From JAFARE01 sp963777285 (GTDB lineage: Bacteria > Chloroflexota > Dormibacteria > Aeolococcales > Aeolococcaceae), in NCBI GenBank assembly GCA_963777285.1, contig CAVZPR010000001.1, positions 682,001 through 746,000 of the forward strand: 64,000 nt of DNA. The letters are read 5' to 3'. Under the pieces are notes generated by a model, which saw only the letters and a program-made list of their open reading frames with translations, was not told the DNA's origin and searched no databases. Every line of letters starts with the position of its first letter. Position 1 is the stretch's first letter. The translations under genes were made by a program, and so were the position numbers. Positions 49,377 through 58,907 of the stretch are shown here, piece by piece.

Positions 49377-51599
49377 TTACCCGGCCGCGACGAGCGGCAG
49401 CTCAGTCTTGAGTCGCGGCTTCTCGACCACGCGCATCGTGTCGTCGATGAAGCGGACGCGTTCAAAGGTTATGCAGTTGACGGGGCAATGATCTTCGCAG
49501 ATGCGGCAGTTCGTGCACCGGTCGTAGTTGATGTAGATCTCGCCTTCGACGCCACCGCCCTCGGGGTCGCCCACGGCGGTCTTGCAGACGAGGTTGTCGC
49601 CGCCCGACGAGCGCTCGCGATCCTCGCCGAAGACGACCACGTCGATCGCCTTCTCGGGGCAGACGTCATCGCAGGCGCCGCAGAGCACGCACACCGACTC
49701 GTCGTAGTGGTGCACCGAGTCGCACTGGAAGCAGCGGATGGACTGCACGATCGCTTCGCGGTCGCTCCACGGCTGCTCCACCTCGGTCATGTCGTAGCGC
49801 TTGGACGCCTCGAGGATCCCCGGCTCGGTGCGCACGAACACCTCGGACTGGCGATGGTCGTCGGTGCGCTCGATCACCGTCTGGTAGATGCGGTTGCCTG
49901 CCGCGCTCATGTCCTCGCCGAGGAACTCCCGGATGGAGCGCGCCACCCGGTGGCCCCAGCCGCAGGCGTCGACGATGAACGACGGTCCCTGCACGCAGTC
50001 GCCGCCACAGAAGAGCTTGGCCACCGACGTGTGCCCGCCACGATCGGCGGCGATGAGGCCGCGCTGCGTCACCGGCACCGTCTCGTCGGGCCGCTCCATG
50101 ATCTGGCCCGACGCGAAGATCACGTAGTCGGCGCCCGCGGTCCAGCGCTCGGCGCCCTCGATCTCCTTAACCGACGAGAAGATCAGCTTGCCCGAAAGCC
50201 CGTCGAACTCCAGGTCCTGCAGCGGTGCGAACGACACCGACGCGACGTTGCCGTGGGCGTCGGCATCGACCTCCTTGACGATGACGCCGCACTTGATGCG
50301 CAGCCCGATCTCCTTCGCCTCGTGCAGCTCGTTGCCGAACGCGGGGAGCCGGTCCTCGGGTTCGATCGCGACCATCCACACCTCGCGCGCCCCCAGCTTG
50401 ATCGAGGTCTGGCACGCATCGGTCGCCACCGCGCCGCCACCGACCACGACGACGCGACCGCCCAGCGGGAAGTCGGCAGGGATGCGGTCGTACGAAACCT
50501 CGCGCAGGAAGCTCATCGCGTCGATCACCTGCGGCAGGTCGTGCCCCGGGATCGGCAGGATGCGGCCCTTCATCATGCCGACGCTGACGAACACCGCGTC
50601 GTACTCGTCGAGCAGCTCCTGCACCTTGATGTCGCGCTCGCCGGCGCCGACGTTGCTGTTGGTGCGCACGTCGATGCCGGTGGCCAGGATCATGTCCAGC
50701 TCCCATTGGAGCTGGCGGTGGTCGAAGCGGAACGGTGGAATGGAGGTGCTCAGCAGCCCGCCGACCTTGGCTTCACGCTCGTACAGGACGACGTCGTAGC
50801 CCTGCACGCGCAGGTCGAGCGCGCAGGTCAGCCCGGCGGGTCCGCCACCGACCACCGCCACGCGCTTCCCCTTGGCGGGGCCCAGCTTGTAGTCGATCCA
50901 CAGCCCCTGCTGGAACGCGAAGTCGGTGGAGAATCGCTTGATCGAGCGGATCGTGACGGGGTCCTCGCCGGCGTCCCAGCCGCGCTTGCAGTCCGTCTCA
51001 CAGGGGTGGTTGCAGAGCCTGCCGAGGATGCTCGGAAAGGGGTTGGTCTCGTGGATGACGGACCACGAGTCGACGTAGCGCCCCTGGCTCACGTAGTCGA
51101 TGTACGTGGCGATGTCCTGGCGGATGGGGCAGTTCCGCTGGCACGGCGTGATGGGCACGTTGAACCCGAGGTCGCGATGGCCGCGCAGGATCTTCATCGG
51201 CGCCTTGTCAACCACGTTCTTGCCGATTGCGGCTAGAACCTGCGCAGTGCTGACGATGCCTGCCGGGTGACTGCGCCGCGAGAAGACGCCGCCGTCGAGG
51301 GCGGTGACGACGAGAGCATCGCTGCCGGATTGCCGCATCGACGCCGCGCCCTTCTCCACGAGCTCGCCGAGGTCCATGGCCGGAGCCGGGCGCATCGCGT
51401 CGCCCACACGGGTGGTGCCCAGGTCCGGGAAGGCCAGAACGACGGCGTCGAGGCCCAGACTGCCCACAACCTCGTCGTCACGCGTGACCAGGAGCGGCAC
51501 CGGGTGCTGCGCACGCAGCGGGCGCATGACGTCAGCCAGGGTGTCCTCCGGATCGCATTCGGCGCCGAGGGCGTCGGCGACCGCCGCCAGCTCAGGCAT
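49377..51599 (-). CDS. GltD-like FAD/NAD(P) oxidoreductase with N-terminal CBS-like and C-terminal ferredoxin domains
   Basis: The 740-residue protein has three parts. Residues 1-130 look like a degenerate CBS pair (LADVMRPLRAQHPVPLLVTR; VGDAMRPAPAMDLGELVEKG). The middle is a glutamate-synthase-small-subunit-type module with N-terminal Fe-S cysteines (CQRNCPIRQDI; CNHPCETDCKRG) and two dinucleotide sites (VVGGGPAGLTCA and VVVGGGAVATD). The C-terminus holds two [4Fe-4S] motifs (CVLCGACDDVCP and CTNCRICEDHCP). It should move electrons between NAD(P)H and an Fe-S partner. ATG 51599 overlaps the end of the CBS gene. No GltB is nearby, so it is not an ordinary glutamate synthase subunit. Confidence 0.88.
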   Translation of the reverse strand: MPELAAVADALGAECDPEDTLADVMRPLRAQHPVPLLVTRDDEVVGSLGLDAVVLAFPDLGTTRVGDAMRPAPAMDLGELVEKGAASMRQSGSDALVVTALDGGVFSRRSHPAGIVSTAQVLAAIGKNVVDKAPMKILRGHRDLGFNVPITPCQRNCPIRQDIATYIDYVSQGRYVDSWSVIHETNPFPSILGRLCNHPCETDCKRGWDAGEDPVTIRSIKRFSTDFAFQQGLWIDYKLGPAKGKRVAVVGGGPAGLTCALDLRVQGYDVVLYEREAKVGGLLSTSIPPFRFDHRQLQWELDMILATGIDVRTNSNVGAGERDIKVQELLDEYDAVFVSVGMMKGRILPIPGHDLPQVIDAMSFLREVSYDRIPADFPLGGRVVVVGGGAVATDACQTSIKLGAREVWMVAIEPEDRLPAFGNELHEAKEIGLRIKCGVIVKEVDADAHGNVASVSFAPLQDLEFDGLSGKLIFSSVKEIEGAERWTAGADYVIFASGQIMERPDETVPVTQRGLIAADRGGHTSVAKLFCGGDCVQGPSFIVDACGWGHRVARSIREFLGEDMSAAGNRIYQTVIERTDDHRQSEVFVRTEPGILEASKRYDMTEVEQPWSDREAIVQSIRCFQCDSVHHYDESVCVLCGACDDVCPEKAIDVVVFGEDRERSSGGDNLVCKTAVGDPEGGGVEGEIYINYDRCTNCRICEDHCPVNCITFERVRFIDDTMRVVEKPRLKTELPLVAAG

Positions 51600-52155
51600 C
51601 GGCGACGCCGGTGCGAGCCCGCAACAGGTAGTCGGCCACCTCGCGGGGCCCGACCATGCCCACGGGCGTCTCGTCCTCGTGCATGACAATCGCCAGGCGG
51701 CGGCGGTTGTTCGCCATGAGCGAGATCACCTCCGACACTCGCTGACCCTCGTCGACGAGCAGCGGCGGCTGCTGGATCACGTCGCGCGCGAGCACGTTGG
51801 TGACCGTGGGCCGCACCGCGAAGTCGCTGCCGGCGATGACGACGTCGCCGGCGACGAGGCGGTCGATCACCTCTTCCTGGCGGACGAAGCCCACGGGACG
51901 GCGATCGAGCAGCACCACGACCTCCTCCAGCGCGTTGTCCGCGAGCAGCTTGGCGACCGCATCGATCGGCGTGCTCGGCAGGCAGAACACGACCTCGTCG
52001 CGCATCACCGTGGACACCGCCGGATCGGCGGCATCCAGCGCGAGGCTGTCAGGGTCCAGCGACGCCGCCACCGGGATCCCGCTCACGGACGCGTGCTGAG
52101 ATGAAGGGATCGCATCGCTTCGAGTATACCGGCGGCCAACTCGGCGGCCAGCCAC
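51592..52155 (-). CDS. CBS-domain pair protein
   Basis: The 187-residue protein consists of two CBS repeats (VSTVMRDEVVFCLPSTPIDAVAKLLADNALEEVVVLLDRRPVGFV, shortened here, and VLARDVIQQPPLLVDEGQRVSEVISLM). Such pairs bind adenine nucleotides and regulate partners. The stop overlaps the start of the GltD-like gene, whose N-terminus also looks CBS-like, so the two may form a four-CBS regulatory assembly. Confidence 0.85.
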   Translation of the reverse strand: MAGRRVGRRYTRSDAIPSSQHASVSGIPVAASLDPDSLALDAADPAVSTVMRDEVVFCLPSTPIDAVAKLLADNALEEVVVLLDRRPVGFVRQEEVIDRLVAGDVVIAGSDFAVRPTVTNVLARDVIQQPPLLVDEGQRVSEVISLMANNRRRLAIVMHEDETPVGMVGPREVADYLLRARTGVADA

Positions 52156-52164
52156 CGTGACGCC

Positions 52165-52911
52165 TCAGACGCTGGTCGAGCCCGCGGTCATCTGCTCCTG
52201 CAACCGGCGCAGCACGTCCTGCCAGTCCTCGGCGGGCTGCTCCGCAGGCGCCTTCGGCAGGGTCCGCTGTATGCGCGTGCGCGTGCGGTGGATCTCGCGC
52301 TCGCGCCGCCGCTCCTGCACGGTGCGGGCGGAGCCCAGCGCCTGGTCCAGCTCGCTGCCGACGGCCGCTATCGACGCCGCGTCACCGGCGCTGCGCAGGG
52401 ACCGGTTGAGCCGCGACGCCACGTCCTGCGACAGCTGATCCGAACCCTCGCGCAGGCGCTCGCCCACCCGGCGCCGAGCGGCGTCGAGCGCACGCTGAGC
52501 CTTGGCCGCCTCGGCCTGTTCCAGTCGCTGGGTGTCGAGAAGTTGCTCGCCCAGCGCGATCAGCTCGGCGTAGCGGAACGCCTGGCTGAACTTGCCGGTG
52601 TTGATGAGCCTGGTCACCTCCGCGACGGAAGCGGCGAGACGCTCCCGGGCGTCCCCGGAGAGCGCGCCGTCGAGATCGGCGAGAACGGGGCGCGCCTGGC
52701 CGTACGCTCGCCGCACCCAGGCCGGAAGGTGGTGATGCTCCGGTTCGGGCACAGGCCCGGGCGTCGTCGCGCGCGCCAGACCGGTGGGTCGGACGATCGC
52801 CGGGAACCCCGGCGGCATCGGGACCTGGCCACGTGGCTGACCGGTCCGCGAGGGTCGAGAGATCACACAGGTCCGCTTCGCATGACGTGATTGAGGGCAT
52901 CCTACCAACAT
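52165..52911 (-). CDS. Helical/coiled-coil protein (hypothetical)
   Basis: The protein of 217-248 residues has a Pro-rich N-terminus and a mostly helical body (EAAKAQRALDAARRRVGERL; TVQERRREREIHRTRTRIQR) with strong coiled-coil character. ATG 52911 and ATG 52818 are both possible; neither has a clear ribosome-binding site. It ends nine bases before the CBS gene's start. No family is recognised. Confidence 0.6.
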   Translation of the reverse strand: MLVGCPQSRHAKRTCVISRPSRTGQPRGQVPMPPGFPAIVRPTGLARATTPGPVPEPEHHHLPAWVRRAYGQARPVLADLDGALSGDARERLAASVAEVTRLINTGKFSQAFRYAELIALGEQLLDTQRLEQAEAAKAQRALDAARRRVGERLREGSDQLSQDVASRLNRSLRSAGDAASIAAVGSELDQALGSARTVQERRREREIHRTRTRIQRTLPKAPAEQPAEDWQDVLRRLQEQMTAGSTSV

Positions 52912-52974
52912 GTGGATGCGTCTCAGGAGCCGCCGTCGCCAATAGACTGAGCCGCGGGACGATGACGAGCCTCG

Positions 52975-55191
52975 ATGCCTGACGGGACCCAGCAGCCCCC
53001 TCCGCAACAGGACGCTCCGCTCCTGACCCCGGACGAGGTCTCTCTGCTGCGCGATGCAGGCGCCGCGTGGTCCAACGGGCTGCCGCGGCCGTCGCGCGAC
53101 GGCGGCGGGTTTTCCCCCGACCTCGACCGGCTCGAGGAACGAGGCGGCAAGGAGCGCCGCTACCTGCGCGTGCGCCGCTCCACCCAGGAGGGCTTCGAGT
53201 ACATCGCCCCGGGCTGGCTGCAGGCGACCGCGCGAACCACCGCGCCGACCACGCGCCTGGCGCAGTTCCGGAGCTCGCTGCGCGAACACCTGGTGGGCCC
53301 TCCACTGGCCACGCGCGAGCTGGTGCACGAGCGGCTCACCAAGGTCAAGGCGCTGGCCGTGCTCTCGTCGGACGCGCTCTCGTCCGTGGCATATGCGACG
53401 GAGCAGATCCTCTTCGTCTTCGCGGTGGCAGGCGTCAGCGCGATCGCCCTGGCGCAGCGCGCCGACCTCTGGATCATGGGTGCGATCGGCTTCCTGCTCT
53501 TTGCCGTGGTGCTGAGCTATCGGCAGACCATCAAGGCGTATCCCAAGGGCGGGGGCTCGTACATCGTCGCCAAGGACAACCTCGGGCCGCTTCCCGGGTT
53601 GGTCGCGGCGTCTGCGCTGATGACCGACTACGTGCTCACGGTCGCGGTGTCCGTGTCGAGCGGTATCTCATATCTCACCAGCGCCTTCCCCAACCTCGTC
53701 ACGTACACCGTTCCCATGTGCGTCGGGGCGATCGCCCTCATCTGCATCGGCAACCTTCGAGGAATCCGCGAGTCGGGCAGCATCTTCGCCGCGCCCACGT
53801 ACCTCTTCATCGGCGCGATCCTGAGCATGCTGGTGCTCGCCTTCGTCAAGCTCGCCACCGGTCACTGCGCGGCCGGCGCCTGCCTGCACGCTGCGGGTCC
53901 CAACTATCCCCCCAAGGTGACGGATCTCGCGCCGGCGCTGACGTTGGTGCTGGTGCTGCGGGCCTTCGCATCCGGCTGCAGCGCGCTGACCGGCGTCGAG
54001 GCGATCAGCGACGGGGTCCCCGCCTTCAAGCCGCCGGAGTGGAAGAATGCGCGCCGCACGCTGACGATCATGGGGACGCTCCTCGGGACGATGTTCATCG
54101 GCACCACGCTGGTCACGCACTTCGTCGGCATCACCGTGGACGATCCCTCGAGTCCGCACTACCAGGTGCTCCTCGGGAAGATCGCGAAGATGGCGTTCGG
54201 CGCCGGGTCGGTGGGCTACTACGCAGTGAGCTTCACCACGCTGCTGATCCTCATCCTGGCCGCCAACACCGCGTTCTCCGACTTCCCGCGGCTCTTCTTC
54301 TTCCTGTCACGCGACGACTACGCCCCCCACCAGTTCAAGCGCCTCGGCGAGCGGCTCGCGTTCAGCAATGGGATCGTCGTCCTGGCCGCACTCGCGATCA
54401 CGCTGGTGGTGGTGTTCGGCGGTGACGTCTCCCGGCTGATCCCGCTCTACGCCATCGGTGTGTTCCTTGCGTTCACCATGTCGCAGGCCGGCATGGTGGT
54501 GCGCTGGCTGCGCCGCCGAGAACCAGGCTGGCGCTTCGGGCTGCCCTTCAACGCGCTGGGCATGTGCCTCACCGCAATCGTGTTCGTGGTCTTCGCCGCA
54601 TCCAAGTTCTTCGAGGGTGCGTTCGTCGTGCTCATCATCATCCCCAGCTTCGTCACCCTCTTCCTGGCCATCCACCGCCACTACCGCGAGGTCGCCACGC
54701 AGATCGCCACCGAGATCCCGCTGGCGCCGGCGAAGGTGCACCCCATCTGCATCGTCCCGATCGCCGATCTGAACAACGTGGCCCTGCAGAGCCTGGCGTT
54801 CGCCCGCACCGTCAGCGAGAAGGTGGTCGCCGTGCACGTCTGCGACGACGAGCACCACATCGCCCGTCTGCGAGCCATGTGGGACGCCTGGGGCAACCAC
54901 GTGGCGCTCGAGATCATCGAGTCGCCCTATCGCAACTACGTCAGGCCGCTGCTCAAGTACATCGACGCGATCGACGAGCAGCGTGACGACGACACCCTCG
55001 TCGTGGTCCTGCCGGAGCTGGTGGCGACGAGGTGGTGGCACCAGCTGCTGCACAATCAGAGTGCGCTGCGTCTCAAGGCGCTGCTGCTGTTCCGGCCGGG
55101 GACCGTGGTGATCGACGTGCCGTACCACCTGCAGCGGCACAAGCACCTGCGCCGCCGCTTGGGCCGCGGCGACGACCCTGAGGCGATCTGA
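52975..55191 (+). CDS. APC-superfamily transporter, KimA-like potassium importer
   Basis: The 738-residue protein has a hydrophilic N-terminal stretch of about 120 residues, about twelve TM helices and a cytoplasmic C-terminal domain of about 150 residues. KimA/YdaO-like signatures include TKVKALAVLSSDALSSVAYATEQIL, YPKGGGSYIVAKDNLG, GVEAISDGVPAFKPPEWKNAR and the C-terminal NVALQSLAFARTVSEKVVAVHV. In Bacillus this family imports potassium and is inhibited by c-di-AMP. No ydaO-type riboswitch fits in the short upstream gap. A broader amino-acid permease role cannot be excluded. Confidence 0.87.
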   Translation: MPDGTQQPPPQQDAPLLTPDEVSLLRDAGAAWSNGLPRPSRDGGGFSPDLDRLEERGGKERRYLRVRRSTQEGFEYIAPGWLQATARTTAPTTRLAQFRSSLREHLVGPPLATRELVHERLTKVKALAVLSSDALSSVAYATEQILFVFAVAGVSAIALAQRADLWIMGAIGFLLFAVVLSYRQTIKAYPKGGGSYIVAKDNLGPLPGLVAASALMTDYVLTVAVSVSSGISYLTSAFPNLVTYTVPMCVGAIALICIGNLRGIRESGSIFAAPTYLFIGAILSMLVLAFVKLATGHCAAGACLHAAGPNYPPKVTDLAPALTLVLVLRAFASGCSALTGVEAISDGVPAFKPPEWKNARRTLTIMGTLLGTMFIGTTLVTHFVGITVDDPSSPHYQVLLGKIAKMAFGAGSVGYYAVSFTTLLILILAANTAFSDFPRLFFFLSRDDYAPHQFKRLGERLAFSNGIVVLAALAITLVVVFGGDVSRLIPLYAIGVFLAFTMSQAGMVVRWLRRREPGWRFGLPFNALGMCLTAIVFVVFAASKFFEGAFVVLIIIPSFVTLFLAIHRHYREVATQIATEIPLAPAKVHPICIVPIADLNNVALQSLAFARTVSEKVVAVHVCDDEHHIARLRAMWDAWGNHVALEIIESPYRNYVRPLLKYIDAIDEQRDDDTLVVVLPELVATRWWHQLLHNQSALRLKALLLFRPGTVVIDVPYHLQRHKHLRRRLGRGDDPEAI

Positions 55192-55195
55192 CGCG

Positions 55196-56686
55196 TCAGC
55201 GCCGGGCGGCGGCCTGGCGCCGTGAGCGCGAGGCTGTGCGTGGAGGCGCCGCCTTCTCCTCCTGCGGCCGCTGACTCCGCGCCGCACGCACCAGATCACG
55301 GTACGACTTTTCGACACCTTTGGCAAAAATCTCGAGATCTGGGAGCGCGTGCGCGTCGCCCAGATAGCCGAAGTTCAACCATCCCATGTAGCTGAAGATG
55401 GCGACCGCCACCTGCTGCCGTTCGTACAGGAAGGCGATGGGGAACGCCTCCAGCAGGCGGGCGCCGCGGCAGTACAGCGGGAACTGTGGTCCCGGAACGT
55501 TGGTCACGACCAGGTTGAACCCGATCTGTCGCAGCGAGGCGCGCGCCACCATCGCGTGCAGCGTGGTGGGAGCGAAGCCGGCGAGGCTGAGCAGGAAATC
55601 CGCGCCCACCGCCTGCTTGCGTGCCTTGAGCCGGTCGACGGTGGCGCGGACGCGCGCCAGCCGCTCCGCCGCCGACGGCTCGTCGATGGGCAGGCGCACC
55701 AGCAGCATGGCAAGACGGTTGCCCAGCGCGGTGCGCTCCGACTGGTCTCGGATGCTGACCGGGCAGAGAGCCTGCAGCGCGTTCCTCGGATCCTCGGGGT
55801 CCTCGCCGCGGTGGATGAGGAACTGACGAAGACCCCCGGCGACCACTGCGAGCACCACGTCGTTGACGGTGCCGCCGAGCACGCTCTTGACGAGACGGAA
55901 GTCCTCCAGAGGAAAGCGCGAATAGGTGTACGCGCGCGACGCGCCCGTGGCGCCGTTGATGACCGACCGCGGTGCGCGAATGTTCTCCACCATCGCAGAG
56001 AGACCGCTGGCGGTGTCGCGCAGCGCGGCGGCAAGACGCCCCGGGTTCCCCGCCACCGCTCGCGCTGCGCTCAGCAGCCGGGCCGGCCGCCCCAGTCGAT
56101 CGCGCAACGAGCGAATCAGCAGGTCGGTGCTGGTCGGCGAGTCGCCGGGCGTCCAGCGCGACTGGGCGTAGGGGTCGTCGGGTGCGTCCGGGTCGGTGTC
56201 GAACAGCACGGTTATCAGCTCGAGATTGCTGATGCCGTCGACCATCGCGTGGTGCGTCTTGGTGAGCAGCGCCCACTTCGAGTCGCGCAGGCCCTCGATG
56301 ATGTACAGCTCCCAGAGCGGACGCCGCCGATCGAGCTGTCGCGAGAACACGCGGCCCACGAACTCTCGCAGCTCGCGGTCGCCGCCCGGCTTGGGGAGCG
56401 CGGCGCGCAGCACGTGGTTGCCGATGTCGAAGTCAGGGTCGTCGACCCACACCGGGGTGTCCAGGCTGAGCGGCAGGAACGCGACGCGCTGCCGGTACCG
56501 AGGCATGAGGTCGAGGCGCGGCTCGATGGTCCGCACGATCGCCTGGTACAGCGCTTCGCCGCTGCCCTGCGGGCTGCGCTCGAAGATGGCCACCCCACCG
56601 ATGTGCATGTGGGTGTGCCGCGTCTCCAGGTGCAGGAACGACGCGTCCAGGGGGGTGAGCTTCTGTGCGCCCGGCATGGTTGGCAA
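55196..56686 (-). CDS. Wax ester synthase/diacylglycerol acyltransferase (WS/DGAT)
   Basis: The 496-residue enzyme shows the bifunctional WS/DGAT signatures: an N-terminal LTPLDASFLHLETRHTHMHIG, the catalytic HHAMVDG at 145-151, GGTVNDVVLAVVAGGLRQFL (N-D-V-V-L), and the C-terminal VTNVPGPQFPLYCRGARL. It esterifies long-chain alcohols or diacylglycerol with acyl-CoA, making storage lipids. It has a basic C-terminal tail. It is convergent with the KimA-like gene. Confidence 0.94.
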   Translation of the reverse strand: MPTMPGAQKLTPLDASFLHLETRHTHMHIGGVAIFERSPQGSGEALYQAIVRTIEPRLDLMPRYRQRVAFLPLSLDTPVWVDDPDFDIGNHVLRAALPKPGGDRELREFVGRVFSRQLDRRRPLWELYIIEGLRDSKWALLTKTHHAMVDGISNLELITVLFDTDPDAPDDPYAQSRWTPGDSPTSTDLLIRSLRDRLGRPARLLSAARAVAGNPGRLAAALRDTASGLSAMVENIRAPRSVINGATGASRAYTYSRFPLEDFRLVKSVLGGTVNDVVLAVVAGGLRQFLIHRGEDPEDPRNALQALCPVSIRDQSERTALGNRLAMLLVRLPIDEPSAAERLARVRATVDRLKARKQAVGADFLLSLAGFAPTTLHAMVARASLRQIGFNLVVTNVPGPQFPLYCRGARLLEAFPIAFLYERQQVAVAIFSYMGWLNFGYLGDAHALPDLEIFAKGVEKSYRDLVRAARSQRPQEEKAAPPRTASRSRRQAAARR

Positions 56687-56689
56687 ACT

Positions 56690-57373
56690 CTACCGTCTGC
56701 GTCGCGACGCCGAGCCGTCGCCGAGATACGCGGACGGACAGATCTCGGCGAGGACGCACGCGCCGCAGCGCGGCTGGCGCGCCTGGCACACGCGCCGGCC
56801 GTGGAGGATGAGGCGCAGGCCCAGCTCCGTCCATTCGGCCGGGGGCACCATGCGGCAGACGTCCTCCTCGATCTTCACGGGGTCGGTCGCCGCCGTGAGA
56901 CGCAGCCGCCGCGTCAGGCGCGCCACATGCGTGTCGACGGCGAACCCGGGCACGCCAAAGGCGACGCCGAGCACGACGTTGGCGGTCTTGCGGCCCACGC
57001 CGCGCAGCTGCACCAGATCCTGCATGCGCGATGGCACGACGCCGCCGTGGCGGTTGACCACGTCGGCAGCCATGGCGCGAATGGCCAGCGCCTTGCTGCG
57101 AAAGAACCCCGTGCTGCGGATCATGTCCTCGAGCTCGGCCTGGTCTGCAGCGGCGAAGGCGGCGGCGTCGCCGTACCGTGCGAACAGAGCGGGGGTCACC
57201 TTGTTGACCCGCTCGTCGGTGCACTGCGCGCTCAGGATCACCGCAACCAGCAGCTGCAACGGTCCGTCGTGCAGCAGCTCGGTGTGCGCGTCCGGGTACT
57301 CGCGACGCAGCCGCTCCACGACCTCGAGCGCGCGCTGCTTGGCGCCGGCGGGCAGGCGGCGGCGCTCCGCCAT
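56690..57373 (-). CDS. nth: Endonuclease III
   Basis: The 227-residue DNA glycosylase/AP lyase has the helix-hairpin-helix LRGVGRKTANVVLG, the catalytic lysine region ILSAQCTDERVNKVTP, the catalytic Asp in FAVDTHVARL, and the C-terminal [4Fe-4S] cysteines (CQARQPRCGACVLAEICP). It removes oxidised pyrimidines. Its ATG overlaps the stop of the upstream membrane-protein gene (TGATG). Confidence 0.95.
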   Translation of the reverse strand: MAERRRLPAGAKQRALEVVERLRREYPDAHTELLHDGPLQLLVAVILSAQCTDERVNKVTPALFARYGDAAAFAAADQAELEDMIRSTGFFRSKALAIRAMAADVVNRHGGVVPSRMQDLVQLRGVGRKTANVVLGVAFGVPGFAVDTHVARLTRRLRLTAATDPVKIEEDVCRMVPPAEWTELGLRLILHGRRVCQARQPRCGACVLAEICPSAYLGDGSASRRRR

Positions 57374-57834
57374 CAGCCGCCCGGCCGTGCCGCCAGCGTC
57401 GTGGCGCCAAGCATGTCGTCGAGCCTCTCCAGCGCGAGGCCGGCCGCCGCCCACAGTGGCGCGTAGTCGAGACGCACGGCGCCGCCCGGCAGCGCCCAGC
57501 GGCTGGAGCCACCGTAGTCCCATGGCACCTGCCCGGTCAGCCTGCGCAGGGCCGTCCCGGTCGCGTACTCGACGCCCAGGATGCCCGCGGCGTACACGAC
57601 CGCGCGCACCCACAGCGGCTTCTGCCGCACGCCCTGGTGCAGCGGCTCGAACAGCACGGCGGCCAGCGAATAGATGGGCAGCATCCACAGGTAGCTGTAC
57701 CCCTGCAGGCGCCACGACCGCGCGGACGGTGACAGCGCGTCGCGGACACCGGTGAACGCGACTTCCGCGGCCCAGCCCAGCAGCCCGTAGACGAGCGCAC
57801 GCTCGCGTCGCGTCAGCCGCCGCCCAGGCTCCAT
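57373..57834 (-). CDS. Putative CmpB-type membrane protein (PF06541-like)
   Basis: The 153-residue protein has four TM helices and motifs of the putative ABC-transporter type IV/CmpB family: YGLLGWAAEVAFTGV, LQGYSYLWMLPIYSLAAVLFEPLH, GVEYATG, and VPWDYGGSSRWALPGGAVRLDYAPLW. No ATPase partner is adjacent. It is cotranscribed with nth. Confidence 0.75.
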   Translation of the reverse strand: MEPGRRLTRRERALVYGLLGWAAEVAFTGVRDALSPSARSWRLQGYSYLWMLPIYSLAAVLFEPLHQGVRQKPLWVRAVVYAAGILGVEYATGTALRRLTGQVPWDYGGSSRWALPGGAVRLDYAPLWAAAGLALERLDDMLGATTLAARPGG

Positions 57835-57888
57835 CGCGCCGGAATGCTAGCGGTGCCCCAGCCGCCCCGCTGCGTAGAATTCGCCGCC

Positions 57889-58869
57889 GTGCGGGCCAAG
57901 ATCACCGTCGTCGGCGCGGGGAACGTCGGGGCCACCCTGGCGCAGCGGCTCGCGGAGCGCGACTACGCCGACATCGTGCTGGTCGACATCGTCGAGGGGC
58001 TGCCGCAGGGCAAGGCGCTGGACATCCTCGAGTCCGGGCCGATCGCCGGCTTCGACTCGCTGGTCACCGGCGCCAACGACTACGAGGCGACCGCCGGCAG
58101 CAACATCGTGGTGGTCACAAGCGGTGTGCCGCGCAAGCCCGGCATGTCACGAGACGACCTGGTGATGACCAACGCCAGGATCGTCGCCGGCGTGGTGCGC
58201 GAGGTGACCTCGCGCTCTCCCGACTGCATCCTCATCGTCGTCGCCAACCCCGTCGACGGCATGGCCCAGCTCTCGCTCGCCGTGAGCGGATTTCCGCGCC
58301 ACCGCGTCCTGGGCATGGCGGGCGTGCTCGACACGGCGCGCTTTCGCACCTTCATCGCGCAGGCGCTGGACGCGTCGGTGCACGACGTGCAGGCGTACGT
58401 CCTGGGTGGCCACGGCGACACGATGGTGCCCCTGACGCGGCTGACCACAGTCGCCGGTGTACCGGTCGCGGAGCTGATACCCGCGGGACCGCTGGAGACG
58501 ATCGTGCAGCGCGCCCGCGACGGCGGCGCCGAGATCGTCAATCTGCTCAAGACCGGCAGCGCGTACTACGCGCCGAGCGCGGCGGTGGCGCAGATGGTGG
58601 ACGCGATCCTGCTGGACACCAGGCAGGTGCTTCCCTGCACCGTGCTCCTGCAGGGTGAGTACGGCGTCGACGGCGTTTTCACCGGCGTGCCCTGCAGGCT
58701 CGGCGCGGAGGGTTTGATCGAGGTGATCGACGTGGCGCTGAGCGACGACGAGCGCGCGGCGCTGCAGCGATCCGCCGCCGCGGTGCGTGAGGTTGTCGAC
58801 GTGATGGACGCGCGGCGCGGGGAGATCGACGCATCGCTGCCGCCGCTGCGCGCCGGCGACGCCGGCTGA
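57889..58869 (+). CDS. mdh: Malate dehydrogenase (LDH-like type)
   Basis: The 326-residue enzyme has the Rossmann motif VVGAGNVGATLAQ, DIVEG ending the second strand, TSGVPRKPGMSRDDL with substrate-binding arginines, VANPVDGM, and the catalytic His in LGGHGDTMVPL. PRKPGMSRDDL favours malate over lactate. The GTG at 57889 is the natural start. It links to the TCA cycle, with sdhAB encoded nearby. Confidence 0.94.
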   Translation: MRAKITVVGAGNVGATLAQRLAERDYADIVLVDIVEGLPQGKALDILESGPIAGFDSLVTGANDYEATAGSNIVVVTSGVPRKPGMSRDDLVMTNARIVAGVVREVTSRSPDCILIVVANPVDGMAQLSLAVSGFPRHRVLGMAGVLDTARFRTFIAQALDASVHDVQAYVLGGHGDTMVPLTRLTTVAGVPVAELIPAGPLETIVQRARDGGAEIVNLLKTGSAYYAPSAAVAQMVDAILLDTRQVLPCTVLLQGEYGVDGVFTGVPCRLGAEGLIEVIDVALSDDERAALQRSAAAVREVVDVMDARRGEIDASLPPLRAGDAG

Positions 58870-58907
58870 CGCTGCGCCTCCCCCGCCGCGCCGTCGCCCT
58901 CGAGGCG

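Noticed and set aside
52912..52974. c-di-AMP (ydaO) riboswitch upstream of the KimA-like gene
   Set aside because: The gap is only about 63 bp and shows none of the long conserved riboswitch structure.
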